From NCBI GenBank assembly GCA_945893365.1, contig CAMDED010000002.1, positions 1 through 64,000 on the forward strand: DNA of 64,000 nt, given 5' to 3'. Under the pieces are notes generated by a model. That model did no database searches. It saw only the letters and a list, made by a program, of their open reading frames with translations, and was not told the DNA's origin. The position numbers and the translations under genes are program-made. Origin of the DNA: Candidatus Sulfopaludibacter sp. SbA3. Lineage in GTDB: Bacteria > Acidobacteriota > Terriglobia > Bryobacterales > Bryobacteraceae. Shown here in pieces: positions 51,909 to 60,868 of the stretch (the first letter of the stretch is position 1; each line of letters begins with the position of its first letter).

Positions 51909-52127
51909 AGTGCCTCTTGGTTGAACCAAGTGGAACGGTTCTTCGCGCCGATTACAGGGAGAATGATTCGCCGCGGTACGCTCCACAGCGCCGACGAATT
52001 GGAGGAGGCCATCTGCCAATGGCTGGCGCACTGGAACGAGGCGCCCAAACCGTTTGTCTGGAAGGACTCTGCCGACGTCATTTTGGACAAGGTCCGTCGT
52101 TGTAAAGAATTATCTAAGACGGAAGAC
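51909..52127 (+). pseudogene. IS630-family transposase, C-terminal fragment and right end
   Basis: The frame reads SASWLNQVERFFAPITGRMI, with the catalytic Glu, then RRGTLHSADELEEAICQWLA and ILDKVRRCKEL, the C-terminus of the same IS630 type as the element at 50.3 kb. It supplies the stretch that the other copy has lost. Only this last 220-base part remains, on the opposite strand. It ends with a 41-base sequence (52087-52127) matching the left end of the other copy in inverted orientation. Confidence 0.82.
52087..52127. repeat. 41-base inverted repeat partner of 50313-50353
   Basis: Comparison by eye gives 37 of 41 identical bases between this sequence and the reverse complement of 50313-50353. 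Both are 3' ends of related IS630 copies, so the 1.8-kb segment with the PEP-CTERM gene is bounded by inverted IS ends. Confidence 0.8.
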
Positions 52128-52179
52128 TGGAATACTCAGATAGAATACTCAAGTGACAAGCCACGCAAAGGAGTTTGCC

Positions 52180-53376
52180 ATGAAGTTCCCATCGTGCCTC
52201 CTGCTCGCTGCTACTTCAGCATGGGCGCAATCGGTTTCGGGTCTCTGGGATGCGACTGCCGTAATCAACCAGGTGGAGATTCCCTTTCGTATCGAGTTCG
52301 CCGGTGAAGGCGATTCGGTGAAAGGCTGGTTCTTCAATGGCGATGAAAAGGTGACCTCTACCAGCGGCAGCTTGAAAGACGGCCGGCTGACGCTGGCCTT
52401 CGATCATTACGCGACGCGCCTGGAAGCAACCGTTCAAGAGGGTAGGATTGAGGGCCGGTATGGCCGCTCCTCGCGCGGCCTCGATCCTTTCACAGCTGTA
52501 CGGCATGTTGCGGGTTCGAGCCCAGTGTCGGAGGTCCCGCGCATCGGCGGCCTTTGGGAAGTGGGCGTGAAGTCGCCTAAGGGAGAATCGGCGTGGCGGC
52601 TCATCGTGCGCCAGAACGGCGCGGATGTCTCCGCCGCGATCCTGCGAGTCGACGGTGATACCGGCACTCTCACCGGATCGTTCAAAGACGGCAAATTTAT
52701 ACTGAGCCACTTCTCCGGCGCGCGGCCATCGTTGCTCGTGCTGACTCCGAATCCGGATGGCAGCCTCGAACTCGATCTGAGCGGCAAGGGCAAGATGACC
52801 GCCCTGCGCCCCGCGGCCGCGCGCGCAAAGGGACTGGAAGGTCCAACCGATCCGGCCAGGCACACCACGGTAAAGGACCCTTCGGAGCCTTTCCGGTTTC
52901 GATTTCCGGACTTGAACGGCAACGTCGCGACCGAATCCGATCCGCGCTTCCAAGGGAAGGTTCTGGTGATCAACATTACCGGAAGCTGGTGCCCGAACTG
53001 CCACGACGAAGCGCCCTTCCTCGCTGAGATTTACCGCAAGTATCGCAAGCAAGGGCTGGAGGTGATTGCCATCTCATTCGAGGAAGCCGAACAACTCAAG
53101 GATCCGGCGCGGTTACGGGCGTTCATCGGGCGCTACGGACTTGAATACACGGTGCTGCTCGGCGGCGAGCCTGCGGAATTGAAGACTAAGATTCCCCAGG
53201 CTGTGAATCTCAACTCCTGGCCTACAACGTTTTTCCTCGGCCGGGATGGACGAGTGCGCCACATCCACGCGGGATTCCCGGGAAAGGCAAGCGGTGAGCT
53301 GCACGCGGAAGCGAAACAGGATTTTGCAGGCGCCGTCGAAGCTCTGCTTGCTGAGCCGATACGTTCCTCGCGTTGA
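52180..53376 (+). CDS. TlpA-like thioredoxin-fold protein with N-terminal lipocalin-like repeats
   Basis: A 398-residue exported protein; the ATG at 52180 follows an ideal AAAGGAG site and begins a signal peptide (about 1-16, SAWAQ). Residues 20-215 contain two beta-rich modules, each opening G-L-W (SGLWDATAVIN and GGLWEVGVKS), not assigned to a named family. The C-terminal thioredoxin fold (about 235-390) has the active site GSWCPNC (C271, C274) of TlpA/ResA-type periplasmic disulfide reductases, and a cis-Pro in SWPTTFFLG. It may reduce cytochrome or surface protein thiols. It follows the IS630 fragment by about 50 bases. Confidence 0.85.
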   Translation: MKFPSCLLLAATSAWAQSVSGLWDATAVINQVEIPFRIEFAGEGDSVKGWFFNGDEKVTSTSGSLKDGRLTLAFDHYATRLEATVQEGRIEGRYGRSSRGLDPFTAVRHVAGSSPVSEVPRIGGLWEVGVKSPKGESAWRLIVRQNGADVSAAILRVDGDTGTLTGSFKDGKFILSHFSGARPSLLVLTPNPDGSLELDLSGKGKMTALRPAAARAKGLEGPTDPARHTTVKDPSEPFRFRFPDLNGNVATESDPRFQGKVLVINITGSWCPNCHDEAPFLAEIYRKYRKQGLEVIAISFEEAEQLKDPARLRAFIGRYGLEYTVLLGGEPAELKTKIPQAVNLNSWPTTFFLGRDGRVRHIHAGFPGKASGELHAEAKQDFAGAVEALLAEPIRSSR

Positions 53377-53594
53377 CGGAAGGAACGAACGACAAGGGAA
53401 GGTTGCCGGCGGCCCGCTTCCCGCCACGACGACGGCCGAACGGGACCGCTTGCCGATCGCCGACGGGCTTCGGTTACGGCGGCACGGACGAACCCGGCGT
53501 GAAAGCTGTCGACGGCCGCATGCAGACGAACATCCGCATGCCGCGTCGCTCGCGCTTCGCCTGAACCGATACAGCGGACCGCGGCCGTTCGAGC

Positions 53595-54821
53595 CTACAG
53601 CTTCGCCTTGCAGAAAACATTTTCGCGCGGAGCCATGTACTTCACCGCCAAGTGCGGCGTCTCGAGCCACCTGCCATTCTCGAACTTCGAATTGAGAAGC
53701 GCTTCGAGCATTCCGCTGGTCAGCAGCGTACGCTCCACCGGATACGCCGGCCGCCCTGTCTCAAACATCGTTTCGATGGCCTGAACCAGACAGGCGAAGT
53801 GCTGGAAAGGGCGGCCCTCTTCAAGCCACATCAGCGTGGCTACGGGGTCCGCGCGCCCCTCCACTTCCACCGCTGTCGCCGCGTCCTGCGCGACGCCGTT
53901 CGTCATGAAGGCCGCGGCTTCCAGACCGTCGAGGTATTCCACGCGAAAGGCGTACGCTTCCTTGCCGAGATCGCGAATGCCGCCCGGCTTGCGATGAATC
54001 GCCTGCGCCAGTGCCGCGTTGAGGAGCTTTTCGGCCCACGGTGTTTTCGAGACCCAGTCCCACATCGCCTGTTTCTCGATGTATTGGACGGCTTTCACGC
54101 CGGTCTCGCCGCCGCGACGCCGTTCCACCATGCACTGCAGCCCTTCGAGCAGATGAAAGCCGTAGGCGTCAGGGTCCGCATAGAAAATGGAGACGGCGTG
54201 CGTGGCCTTGGCGCCCCAATCCAGATCGACACCGTGAGGACGGTAGCTGACGGGAATAGAGGACCCCGCCATCAGCGGAAACTTCAGCTCGCGCGCGATT
54301 TCGACCATGCGCCGCGCCTTCAACCAGCTGTACGAGAGGTGCTTGTCATTGAACACGGGCACGCTCTTTCCCGTCGCCCGGAAAACATCGGCGATCTCGA
54401 GGAACAATTCGAAGCGCGGGTACAGATGCTGTCCTTTCTCGTTCCACGGATACTGTCCGTGCTCGCCGATCAGGAGCACGCCATCAACGGCCAGCCGATC
54501 ACCCCCAAGCGTCAGCGTCTCCCAGATCGTCGGGTAGATCGGCACGTTGTGCTTCTTCGCCATGTCCCGGCTCATGTCGTTCTTGGGTACCTGCGCCGTG
54601 TACATCGACACGATTTTCGAACGCGGGCCGGGCGGGCGGCCGTCCTGGCGGAAGCCCTCGAGGTACTTGCCGATGATGACGTCGGCATGAGAGTTGTGCC
54701 GGTATTCGGTGACGACGGCGGCGATGCGCTTGGGCGGCGTCCCCTGTGCCGCGGATACGAGCCCGCCCGCCGCGAGGCTTACGCCGCCCGCCGTTGCTAC
54801 GAATTCTCTTCTCGTGGTCAT
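53595..54821 (-). CDS. Tat-exported protein of unknown function, paralogue 2
   Basis: A 408-residue protein with a Tat-type signal (TTRREFVATAGGVSLAAGG). The mature part begins RIAAVVTEYRHNSHADVIIG and contains VDGVLLIGEHGQYP, VPVFNDKHLSYSW and GGETGVKAVQ, which are shared with the neighbouring gene product. I do not recognise a named family; similar two-gene arrangements occur in Acidobacteria and Planctomycetes as hypothetical or oxidoreductase-like proteins. The conserved EYR, HGxYP and NDKHL blocks suggest an enzyme active site. It follows its paralogue by 6 bases. Confidence 0.75.
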   Translation of the reverse strand: MTTRREFVATAGGVSLAAGGLVSAAQGTPPKRIAAVVTEYRHNSHADVIIGKYLEGFRQDGRPPGPRSKIVSMYTAQVPKNDMSRDMAKKHNVPIYPTIWETLTLGGDRLAVDGVLLIGEHGQYPWNEKGQHLYPRFELFLEIADVFRATGKSVPVFNDKHLSYSWLKARRMVEIARELKFPLMAGSSIPVSYRPHGVDLDWGAKATHAVSIFYADPDAYGFHLLEGLQCMVERRRGGETGVKAVQYIEKQAMWDWVSKTPWAEKLLNAALAQAIHRKPGGIRDLGKEAYAFRVEYLDGLEAAAFMTNGVAQDAATAVEVEGRADPVATLMWLEEGRPFQHFACLVQAIETMFETGRPAYPVERTLLTSGMLEALLNSKFENGRWLETPHLAVKYMAPRENVFCKAKL

Positions 54822-54827
54822 CCGCGA

Positions 54828-56090
54828 TTACATGTCGAGGCGTTTGCCGTCCGGTCCCCAGCCTTTCGCGCAGAAATGCGACGCGTCCGGCGTCTGGTAG
54901 CGGACCTTGGCCAACTCCGGCGTGTCGAGTTTCTTGTAACCCTGTATCCGCGATTCAAGCGCAAAGTCGAGAATACCGCTGGTCAGCATCGTGCGTTCCA
55001 CGGGATACGGCGGCCGCCCGCTCTCAAACAGGATCTCGATGTTCTTCACCAGACAACCGAAGTGGTGGTGAGGCCTTCCAGGCTGGAGATGCATCAGCAT
55101 CGAAACGGGCGCGGACTGGCCTTCGATGTCCACCGCCACCGTGAAATCCTCCACTAATCCGGTTAACAGGAACGCGGCGGCCTTCAGCCCGTCGTTGTAG
55201 TCGATCACGAACACGGCGGGTTCCCTTACGAGAGCTTTCGGGTCTCCGGACTTGCGCGTCTTGCTGTGCGAGAGCGCCCGCTCGAAAAGCTGCTTCACCC
55301 ATTCGTTGTTTTCGACGAAGTCCCAGCACTCCCGATTCTGCAAACACTGCACGGCGCGCACCCCTGTTTCGCCGCCTTTCCGCCGCTCGACCACCGCCTG
55401 AAGAGATTCGAGCACGTGAAAGCCGTAGATATCGAGCCCGCTGTACGAAATGGCGACCGCGTGCCTCTGCGGCGCGCCGAACGGCGTGTCCACCGCCGGA
55501 ATTCGCCATGCGACGGGCGCGGACGACCCGGCCAGCATAGGAAACTTCAACTCCCGTGAAATCTCCACCATCCGCTTCGCCTGCCGCCAGCTCCACGACA
55601 GGTGCTTGTCGTTGAATACCGGTACGGACCTTCCGCTCTGCCGGAAGACGTCCGTTATTTTCAGGAACATCTCGAAGCGAGGATACAATTTCTGTTCTTT
55701 GTCGTTTGACGGATAGTCGCCGTGTTCGCCGATGAGCAGGACGCCGTCCACGCCAAGCCGCTCCCCTCCCAGCGTGAGCGCCTCCTGGACGGTTCTGTAA
55801 ATGGGAACCTTGTATTTCCTGGCGCGTTCCCGGCTCATATCGGCCTTCGGAACCTGTTCCGTGAACATTGAGACGATCTTCGATCGCGGATAGGGCGGCT
55901 GGTCGTCCTGGTTGTAACCTTCGAGGTACTTGCCCACCACGACGTCCGCGTGCGAATTGGGGCGGTACTCCGTGATGATTGCGGCGATCTTCTTGGGAAT
56001 CCCAGTCCCTTGCGCCGCGCCGAGTTGTGACGCCGCCATCAGCGGCGCGGAAACGGAAGAGGATGCGGCGAGGAATGTGCGTCTGTTCAT
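54828..56090 (-). CDS. Tat-exported protein of unknown function, paralogue 1
   Basis: A 420-residue protein with a Tat-like signal (NRRTFLAASSSVSAPLMAAS). It is clearly homologous to the next gene's product along its length: KIAAIITEYRPNSHADVVVG, DGVLLIGEHGDYP, VPVFNDKHLSWSW and ETGVRAVQCLQ. By-eye identity is around half. The two are translated in tandem with a 6-base gap, and the pair follows the PPK2 gene by 12 bases on the same strand. Both would be exported folded by the Tat system, so a cofactor is possible. Confidence 0.75.
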   Translation of the reverse strand: MNRRTFLAASSSVSAPLMAASQLGAAQGTGIPKKIAAIITEYRPNSHADVVVGKYLEGYNQDDQPPYPRSKIVSMFTEQVPKADMSRERARKYKVPIYRTVQEALTLGGERLGVDGVLLIGEHGDYPSNDKEQKLYPRFEMFLKITDVFRQSGRSVPVFNDKHLSWSWRQAKRMVEISRELKFPMLAGSSAPVAWRIPAVDTPFGAPQRHAVAISYSGLDIYGFHVLESLQAVVERRKGGETGVRAVQCLQNRECWDFVENNEWVKQLFERALSHSKTRKSGDPKALVREPAVFVIDYNDGLKAAAFLLTGLVEDFTVAVDIEGQSAPVSMLMHLQPGRPHHHFGCLVKNIEILFESGRPPYPVERTMLTSGILDFALESRIQGYKKLDTPELAKVRYQTPDASHFCAKGWGPDGKRLDM

Positions 56091-56102
56091 CAGACTTCCA
56101 GA

Positions 56103-57014
56103 TTACTCCTGTTCGAGAATCGCCCGCGCCTTCTCCAATTCCAGCCGGTGTTCTCCGGACACCGTGGGATAGGCCAGATCCAGCCGTTTCATCGTCCGGT
56201 AGATTCCCTGCGCGACCGCGAGCCGTGTAAACCACTTGTCGTCCGCCGGCACGATCACCCACGGCGCCCAAGGGGTGCTCGTATGGTTAAACATGTCCTC
56301 GTAGGCGTCCATGTAGTCCTTCCAGTAAGCCCTTTCCTTGCAGTCGTTCGTGGAGAATTTCCAGTTCTTCGCCGGCATCTCGATTCGCTCGAGGAATCGT
56401 TTCTTTTGCTCCTTCTTCGAAACGTTCAGGAAGAATTTGAGCACTACGGTCCCGTTTTGCACCAGATACTTTTCGAAATTGTTGATCTCCTCGTAGCGGC
56501 GCTTCCAGATCCCTTTCTCTTTGTATTTCGGCGGCAGCTTTTGCTTCTCGAGGATCTCCGGGTGGACCTTTGCGACCAGGACCTCTTCGTAGTAGGAGCG
56601 GTTGAAGATGCCGATCCGGCCGCGCTCGGGCAGAGCCTTGACGCAGCGCCACAGATAGTCGTGGTTCAGCTCTTCGACGGACGGCCCTTTGAAGCTGAAT
56701 ACCTGGCAGCCCTGCGGGTTCAGACCGGACATCACGTGCTTGATGGCGCTGTCCTTTCCGGCCGCGTCCATCGCCTGGAAAATGATGAGCAAGGCGTACG
56801 TATTCTGGGCATAGAGCTTGCTCTCAAGCTCGGCAAGTTCCTTAATGCCCTCCCGCAGTACCGCCGCCGCTTCCGGCTTTGTCATCTCGACGCTGAAGCC
56901 GGGGTCGTAGCCTCGCTTCAGATCGATCTTCTTGCCCGGAGGAACCAGCATCTGCTGGAACAATTTTTCGCGGTACTCCTCCTCGCTCTTCTTTACCTTC
57001 GATTCCGATGCCAT
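56103..57014 (-). CDS. Polyphosphate kinase 2 family nucleotide phosphotransferase
   Basis: A 303-residue PPK2 protein. Walker A is AMDAAGKDS (about 81-89); NPQGCQVFSFKGPS (99-112) and IGIFNRSYYEEVLVAKVHPE (134-153) are the lid and Walker B regions typical of the single-domain group that phosphorylates nucleoside mono- or diphosphates using polyphosphate. The strong match of MSGLNPQGCQVFSFK suggests the class III-like branch acting on AMP and ADP, but class is not certain. It would recycle energy from polyphosphate. It is likely co-transcribed with the downstream Tat paralogues. Confidence 0.9.
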   Translation of the reverse strand: MASESKVKKSEEEYREKLFQQMLVPPGKKIDLKRGYDPGFSVEMTKPEAAAVLREGIKELAELESKLYAQNTYALLIIFQAMDAAGKDSAIKHVMSGLNPQGCQVFSFKGPSVEELNHDYLWRCVKALPERGRIGIFNRSYYEEVLVAKVHPEILEKQKLPPKYKEKGIWKRRYEEINNFEKYLVQNGTVVLKFFLNVSKKEQKKRFLERIEMPAKNWKFSTNDCKERAYWKDYMDAYEDMFNHTSTPWAPWVIVPADDKWFTRLAVAQGIYRTMKRLDLAYPTVSGEHRLELEKARAILEQE

Positions 57015-57105
57015 ACGGTCTCCGTCCCGCCGTTGCCGGGATGGAGATATCGTAGCACTCGGCTGGATCCTGCGCCTCGCTCTGTCGTGAGCCGCGTGAG
57101 CCGGA

Positions 57106-57420
57106 CTATTTCTTCAGAGTTCTAATGTACGCGACAACGTCGCCCGCCTGCTTCGCGGTCACGGCGGCAACCGGCTTCATCTTGCCTGTGCCATCCGTGA
57201 TGACTTTTTTCAGATCCGCGTCGGAGGATTTCTGGACTTCGGCTGAACCGAGCGGCCGCAGCGTAACCTTCAACATCTTCGCAATGCCGGGATTTCCCGC
57301 TCCGTCCGCTCCATGACAGGATTTGCAGGACTTGTCATAACTTGCCTTCCCCGCATGATCGGCAGCTACGGCCGGCATCGCAAGAAGCGCTAAAACCGAC
57401 AGAACAACGAAAACTCGCAT
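57106..57420 (-). CDS. Small class I cytochrome c
   Basis: A 104-residue periplasmic protein: a signal peptide (1-20, LALLAMPAVAAD), the haem site CKSCH (about 32-36) and a C-terminal region with MKPVAAV, whose Met is the probable sixth ligand, followed by VVAYIRTLKK. It is a soluble electron carrier of the cytochrome c6/c551 type. It lies divergent to the DUF1549 protein, another c-type haem protein, and may serve the same oxidase or reductase. Confidence 0.9.
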   Translation of the reverse strand: MRVFVVLSVLALLAMPAVAADHAGKASYDKSCKSCHGADGAGNPGIAKMLKVTLRPLGSAEVQKSSDADLKKVITDGTGKMKPVAAVTAKQAGDVVAYIRTLKK

Positions 57421-57531
57421 TCAGACTCCTTTTCGGGGCTCTCGCGCCCACCTCGAACGGCGGGAATACACTCCGGCGTTGTGTCGCTATTCCGATGCGC
57501 CGGGTTCCCGTCTAAGCTAGAATTATAACTG

Positions 57532-60500
57532 ATGCGTCTAAGGAAAAGATCTCTCGCCCGCAGCCACTGGGCCGTCGTGCTGGCCGTTTCCGCCGGGGGA
57601 ATCGCATCCGCGCAGGGCGATGGCGCAGCTTTTTTCGAGAAGAACGTGCGTCCTTTGCTGGCGCAGCACTGCTTTGGATGCCACTCGGCTTCGAGCAGCG
57701 TCGCCATGGGCGGCCTTCGCCTGGACAGCCGTGAGAGTCTCGAAAAGGGGGGCGCGCGCGGCCCCGCGCTCGTGAGCGGTAATCCTGAGCGGAGCCACCT
57801 GATACGGGCCGTCCGGTACGCGGACGAGAAGCTGCGCATGCCGCCCACCGGCAAGTTGAAGGATGCGGAGATCGCCATTCTTGTCCAATGGGTACAGATG
57901 GGTGCGCCTTGGGGCGCTCAGGCAGTGCAAGGCGCAACGAAAGGTCGGGAATATTGGGCCTTCGCGCCGCCAAAGGAATCGCCTCTCCCTGAGGTCAAAG
58001 TCCGCGCTTGGGTGAAGTCGCCCATTGACGCTTTCATCCTCGCCGGACTCGATGCGAAGGGGCTGCGTCCAGCGAAAGCCGCCGATAAGCGCACGCTCAT
58101 TCGCCGCGCCACGTTCGATCTTACGGGACTCCCTCCCACGCCCGAAGAAGTGCGCGCCTTCCTCGACGACCAGATGCCTGACGCCTTCGCCCGCGTGATC
58201 GACCGGCTGCTCGCATCGCCCCGCTACGGCGAGCGTTGGGGACGACATTGGCTCGACGTCGCCCGTTATGCCGATTCAAACGGCCTCGACGAGAACCTGG
58301 TTTACAAGAACGCGTTCCGCTACAGAGACTACGTGATTCAGGCGTTCAATAAGGACAAACCGTATAACCAGTTCATCGTCGAACAACTCGCGGGCGACCT
58401 CATGCCCCCCACGGAGAATCTGGCGACGGAATTCGAGCGCCGGACAGCGACCGGCTTTCTCTCGCTTGGCGCCAAGATGCTCGCCGAAGACGACCCGGTC
58501 AAGATGGAGATGGACATTGTCGATGAGCAACTCGACACGACCGCGCGCGCATTCATGGGCTTGACGGTCGGTTGCGCCCGCTGCCATGACCACAAGTTCG
58601 ATCCCATCCCGACGGCCGACTACTATTCGATGGCGGGAATCTTCAAAAGCTCGAAGACCATGGAGAACTTCAAGGTGGTCGCCAAGTGGCACGAATACGT
58701 GCTCGCGCCCGAGGAAGACCGCAAGAAACTGAAGGCGCATGAGGACTCGATCGAAGCGAAGCTGAAGGAAATCGGCCGGCTCACGAAGGTGGAAAACGAC
58801 AGGCTGGCCACCGCGGAAAGACGGAAGGTAGGCGAGTATCTTCTCGCCGCCGCCGACCTGGAGCGTTACGAGCAGACTCATCCGGCCACGGCGCTCGCGG
58901 AATCCGATACGGCTCCGAAACCCGGCATGGTGGTTGTCGAGGCGGGCAGCTTTACACTGGGGAATGTCCCCAAAAAGCTCGAAAAGGGCAAAAACAACGC
59001 CTTAGACAAGCAAAAAGGTCCCTATTTCGCCCAATATGAAATCACTGTTGCCAGGGCTGGCGCGTATCAGATCGACGTGCTCGACCAGGAAAAAGGCGGC
59101 GGCACGGCGGACATTTGGATCAATGCCGTGCTCGAGAAGCGGGGCGCGGAGCCGATTGAGAATCGTGAAGCCTCTCCCGACGCCGGCGGCTGGTCGGTTG
59201 AGTGCATAGTTCCTCTCGTGGCGGGAAAGAACACGCTCCGGCTGGAGCACAAGTCGCGGTTTCCGTACTTCGCCAAACTCCTGATCGCCCCGAGTGTGCT
59301 GCCGAAGGGCGTGCCGGCGCCCAAAACCGCGGTTCAGACGGCCCGGCAATACGGTATCAACGCGGGGATGCTGGGCCAGTGGGTCGACCAGTTGCGCCGC
59401 TCGAAAGGCGCGCCGAATTCGCCGCTCTTTGCCTGGCTTACCTTCGGGACGGACACCCGTCCGGATGCCTGGACCTCTCCCGCGGCAACCCTGTTCGCCA
59501 AGTCCAAGCCCGCGAACCGCGCCGAACTCGCGGCACGCTACCGGAACTTGTTTTTAGAAACGATAAGGCAGTGGGAGGCGGCAAATCCGGAAGGTGAGAA
59601 ACCCGCCGCAAAGAAGGACGCCGGAACGAAGGAAAGTGAGAAGGAAACTCCGCTCGCCGACTCCGCTTACGAGGCGCTCCGTCAGGTTATCTACGAGAAA
59701 TTCGGGCCCTTCCGCCCGCCAGTGGACTCAAAGCAGTATTATCCGGCGGCAGCGCAGGAACAACTCGCGCGCCTGGAGAAAGAGCACAAGGAGCTGGAAG
59801 CCTCGACGCCGGACCTGCCGCGCGCCATGGGAGTCGCCGAAAGCGCCGTCATCGCGGATTTGCCCATCCACTTGCGGGGCAGCCATTGGACGCTCGGCCA
59901 GGTTACGCCGCGCCGTTTCCTGCGCGTCATCGCGGGAGAGAACCAGCCGCCGCTCGGCGCGCAATCGAGCGGCCGCCTTCAACTGGCTGAGTGGCTGACG
60001 CAGCCCAGCCACCCGCTCACCAGCCGTGTGATGGTGAATCGCCTCTGGCGCTGGCATTTCGGCCGCGGTATCGTACCTTCCACCGATAACTTCGGACGCC
60101 TCGGCGAGCCTCCCAGCAATCAGCCGCTGCTCGACTGGCTGGCGGTTCGCTTCGCCTCGGCCGGTTGGTCGATCAAAGAGATGCATCGGGTCATCATGCT
60201 CTCTAACACCTATCAAATGAGTTCGGATTTCGACAAAGGGGCGGCGGAGATCGACCCGGAGAACCGGCTGCTCTGGCGCGCCAGCAGACTGCGCCTCGAA
60301 GCCGAACAGATTCGCGACGCGATCATGGCCGTGTCGGGCGGTCTCAAATTCGTCGAAGGCGGATCGCTGCTGAGCTACAAGGACCGCCAGTACGTCGCCA
60401 ACACCTCGAAGCGCGGCGCGATCGACTACGACCGCAATATCCGGGCCGTGTTCATCCCGGTGATCCGGAGCTCGATGTATGAGGTCTTTCAGGCCTTCGA

Positions 60501-60849
60501 CCTGCCCGACCCCGCAGTGCCGAACGGCGACCGGGACTCGACTGTGGTTGCGCCCCAAGCCTTGTTCATGATGAATGGCGCAACCGTATTACAGCACACC
60601 AAGGCGATGGCGGACGGGCTGCTTGCGAGGCCCGACGTGGACGACGCGGGACGGATTCGCGACGCCTATGAACGCGCTCTCGGCCGGCCGCCGGCTCCCC
60701 GTGATATCGACCGCGCGCTTACTTTTATCGCGAGCGTCGAGCGTGCGATTGAAGGCCGCAAGCCCTCGGTGGCCGAGCGTCATGCCTTTGCCTGGCAGAG
60801 TTTCTGCAAGGCTCTGATTTCGTCGAACGAGTTTATTTATCTGAATTGA
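57532..60849 (+). CDS. PSD1-type cytochrome c with DUF1549 and DUF1553 domains
   Basis: A 1105-residue exported protein. A planctomycete-type cytochrome c domain comes first (CFGCH at 47-51), then DUF1549 (about 155-370, including SPIDAFILAGLDAKGL, LTGLPPTPEEVRAFLDD and a CARCHDHKFDP motif). A beta-sandwich resembling a carbohydrate-binding module is inserted (about 465-590), and DUF1553 fills about 820-1105 (LTSRVMVNRLWRWHFGRG). This family pairs with DUF1501 proteins in Planctomycetes and Acidobacteria. Its biochemical role is not established; redox chemistry at surface polymers has been suggested. Confidence 0.9.
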   Translation: MRLRKRSLARSHWAVVLAVSAGGIASAQGDGAAFFEKNVRPLLAQHCFGCHSASSSVAMGGLRLDSRESLEKGGARGPALVSGNPERSHLIRAVRYADEKLRMPPTGKLKDAEIAILVQWVQMGAPWGAQAVQGATKGREYWAFAPPKESPLPEVKVRAWVKSPIDAFILAGLDAKGLRPAKAADKRTLIRRATFDLTGLPPTPEEVRAFLDDQMPDAFARVIDRLLASPRYGERWGRHWLDVARYADSNGLDENLVYKNAFRYRDYVIQAFNKDKPYNQFIVEQLAGDLMPPTENLATEFERRTATGFLSLGAKMLAEDDPVKMEMDIVDEQLDTTARAFMGLTVGCARCHDHKFDPIPTADYYSMAGIFKSSKTMENFKVVAKWHEYVLAPEEDRKKLKAHEDSIEAKLKEIGRLTKVENDRLATAERRKVGEYLLAAADLERYEQTHPATALAESDTAPKPGMVVVEAGSFTLGNVPKKLEKGKNNALDKQKGPYFAQYEITVARAGAYQIDVLDQEKGGGTADIWINAVLEKRGAEPIENREASPDAGGWSVECIVPLVAGKNTLRLEHKSRFPYFAKLLIAPSVLPKGVPAPKTAVQTARQYGINAGMLGQWVDQLRRSKGAPNSPLFAWLTFGTDTRPDAWTSPAATLFAKSKPANRAELAARYRNLFLETIRQWEAANPEGEKPAAKKDAGTKESEKETPLADSAYEALRQVIYEKFGPFRPPVDSKQYYPAAAQEQLARLEKEHKELEASTPDLPRAMGVAESAVIADLPIHLRGSHWTLGQVTPRRFLRVIAGENQPPLGAQSSGRLQLAEWLTQPSHPLTSRVMVNRLWRWHFGRGIVPSTDNFGRLGEPPSNQPLLDWLAVRFASAGWSIKEMHRVIMLSNTYQMSSDFDKGAAEIDPENRLLWRASRLRLEAEQIRDAIMAVSGGLKFVEGGSLLSYKDRQYVANTSKRGAIDYDRNIRAVFIPVIRSSMYEVFQAFDLPDPAVPNGDRDSTVVAPQALFMMNGATVLQHTKAMADGLLARPDVDDAGRIRDAYERALGRPPAPRDIDRALTFIASVERAIEGRKPSVAERHAFAWQSFCKALISSNEFIYLN

Positions 60850-60868
60850 GCCCTTGAATTGAGCCCAT

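Noticed and set aside
53362-53387. CGTTCCT/AGGAACG inverted repeat at the end of the TlpA-like gene
   Set aside because: Seven base pairs with a 12-base loop and no T-run; too weak to call a terminator.
53652-55157. A 501-codon plus-strand open frame
   Set aside because: It lies antisense to the two Tat paralogue genes, has arginine-rich composition without motifs, and arises from the codon pattern of GC-rich genes on the other strand.
56148-57125. A 325-codon plus-strand open frame
   Set aside because: It is antisense to the PPK2 gene with its Walker A and B motifs.
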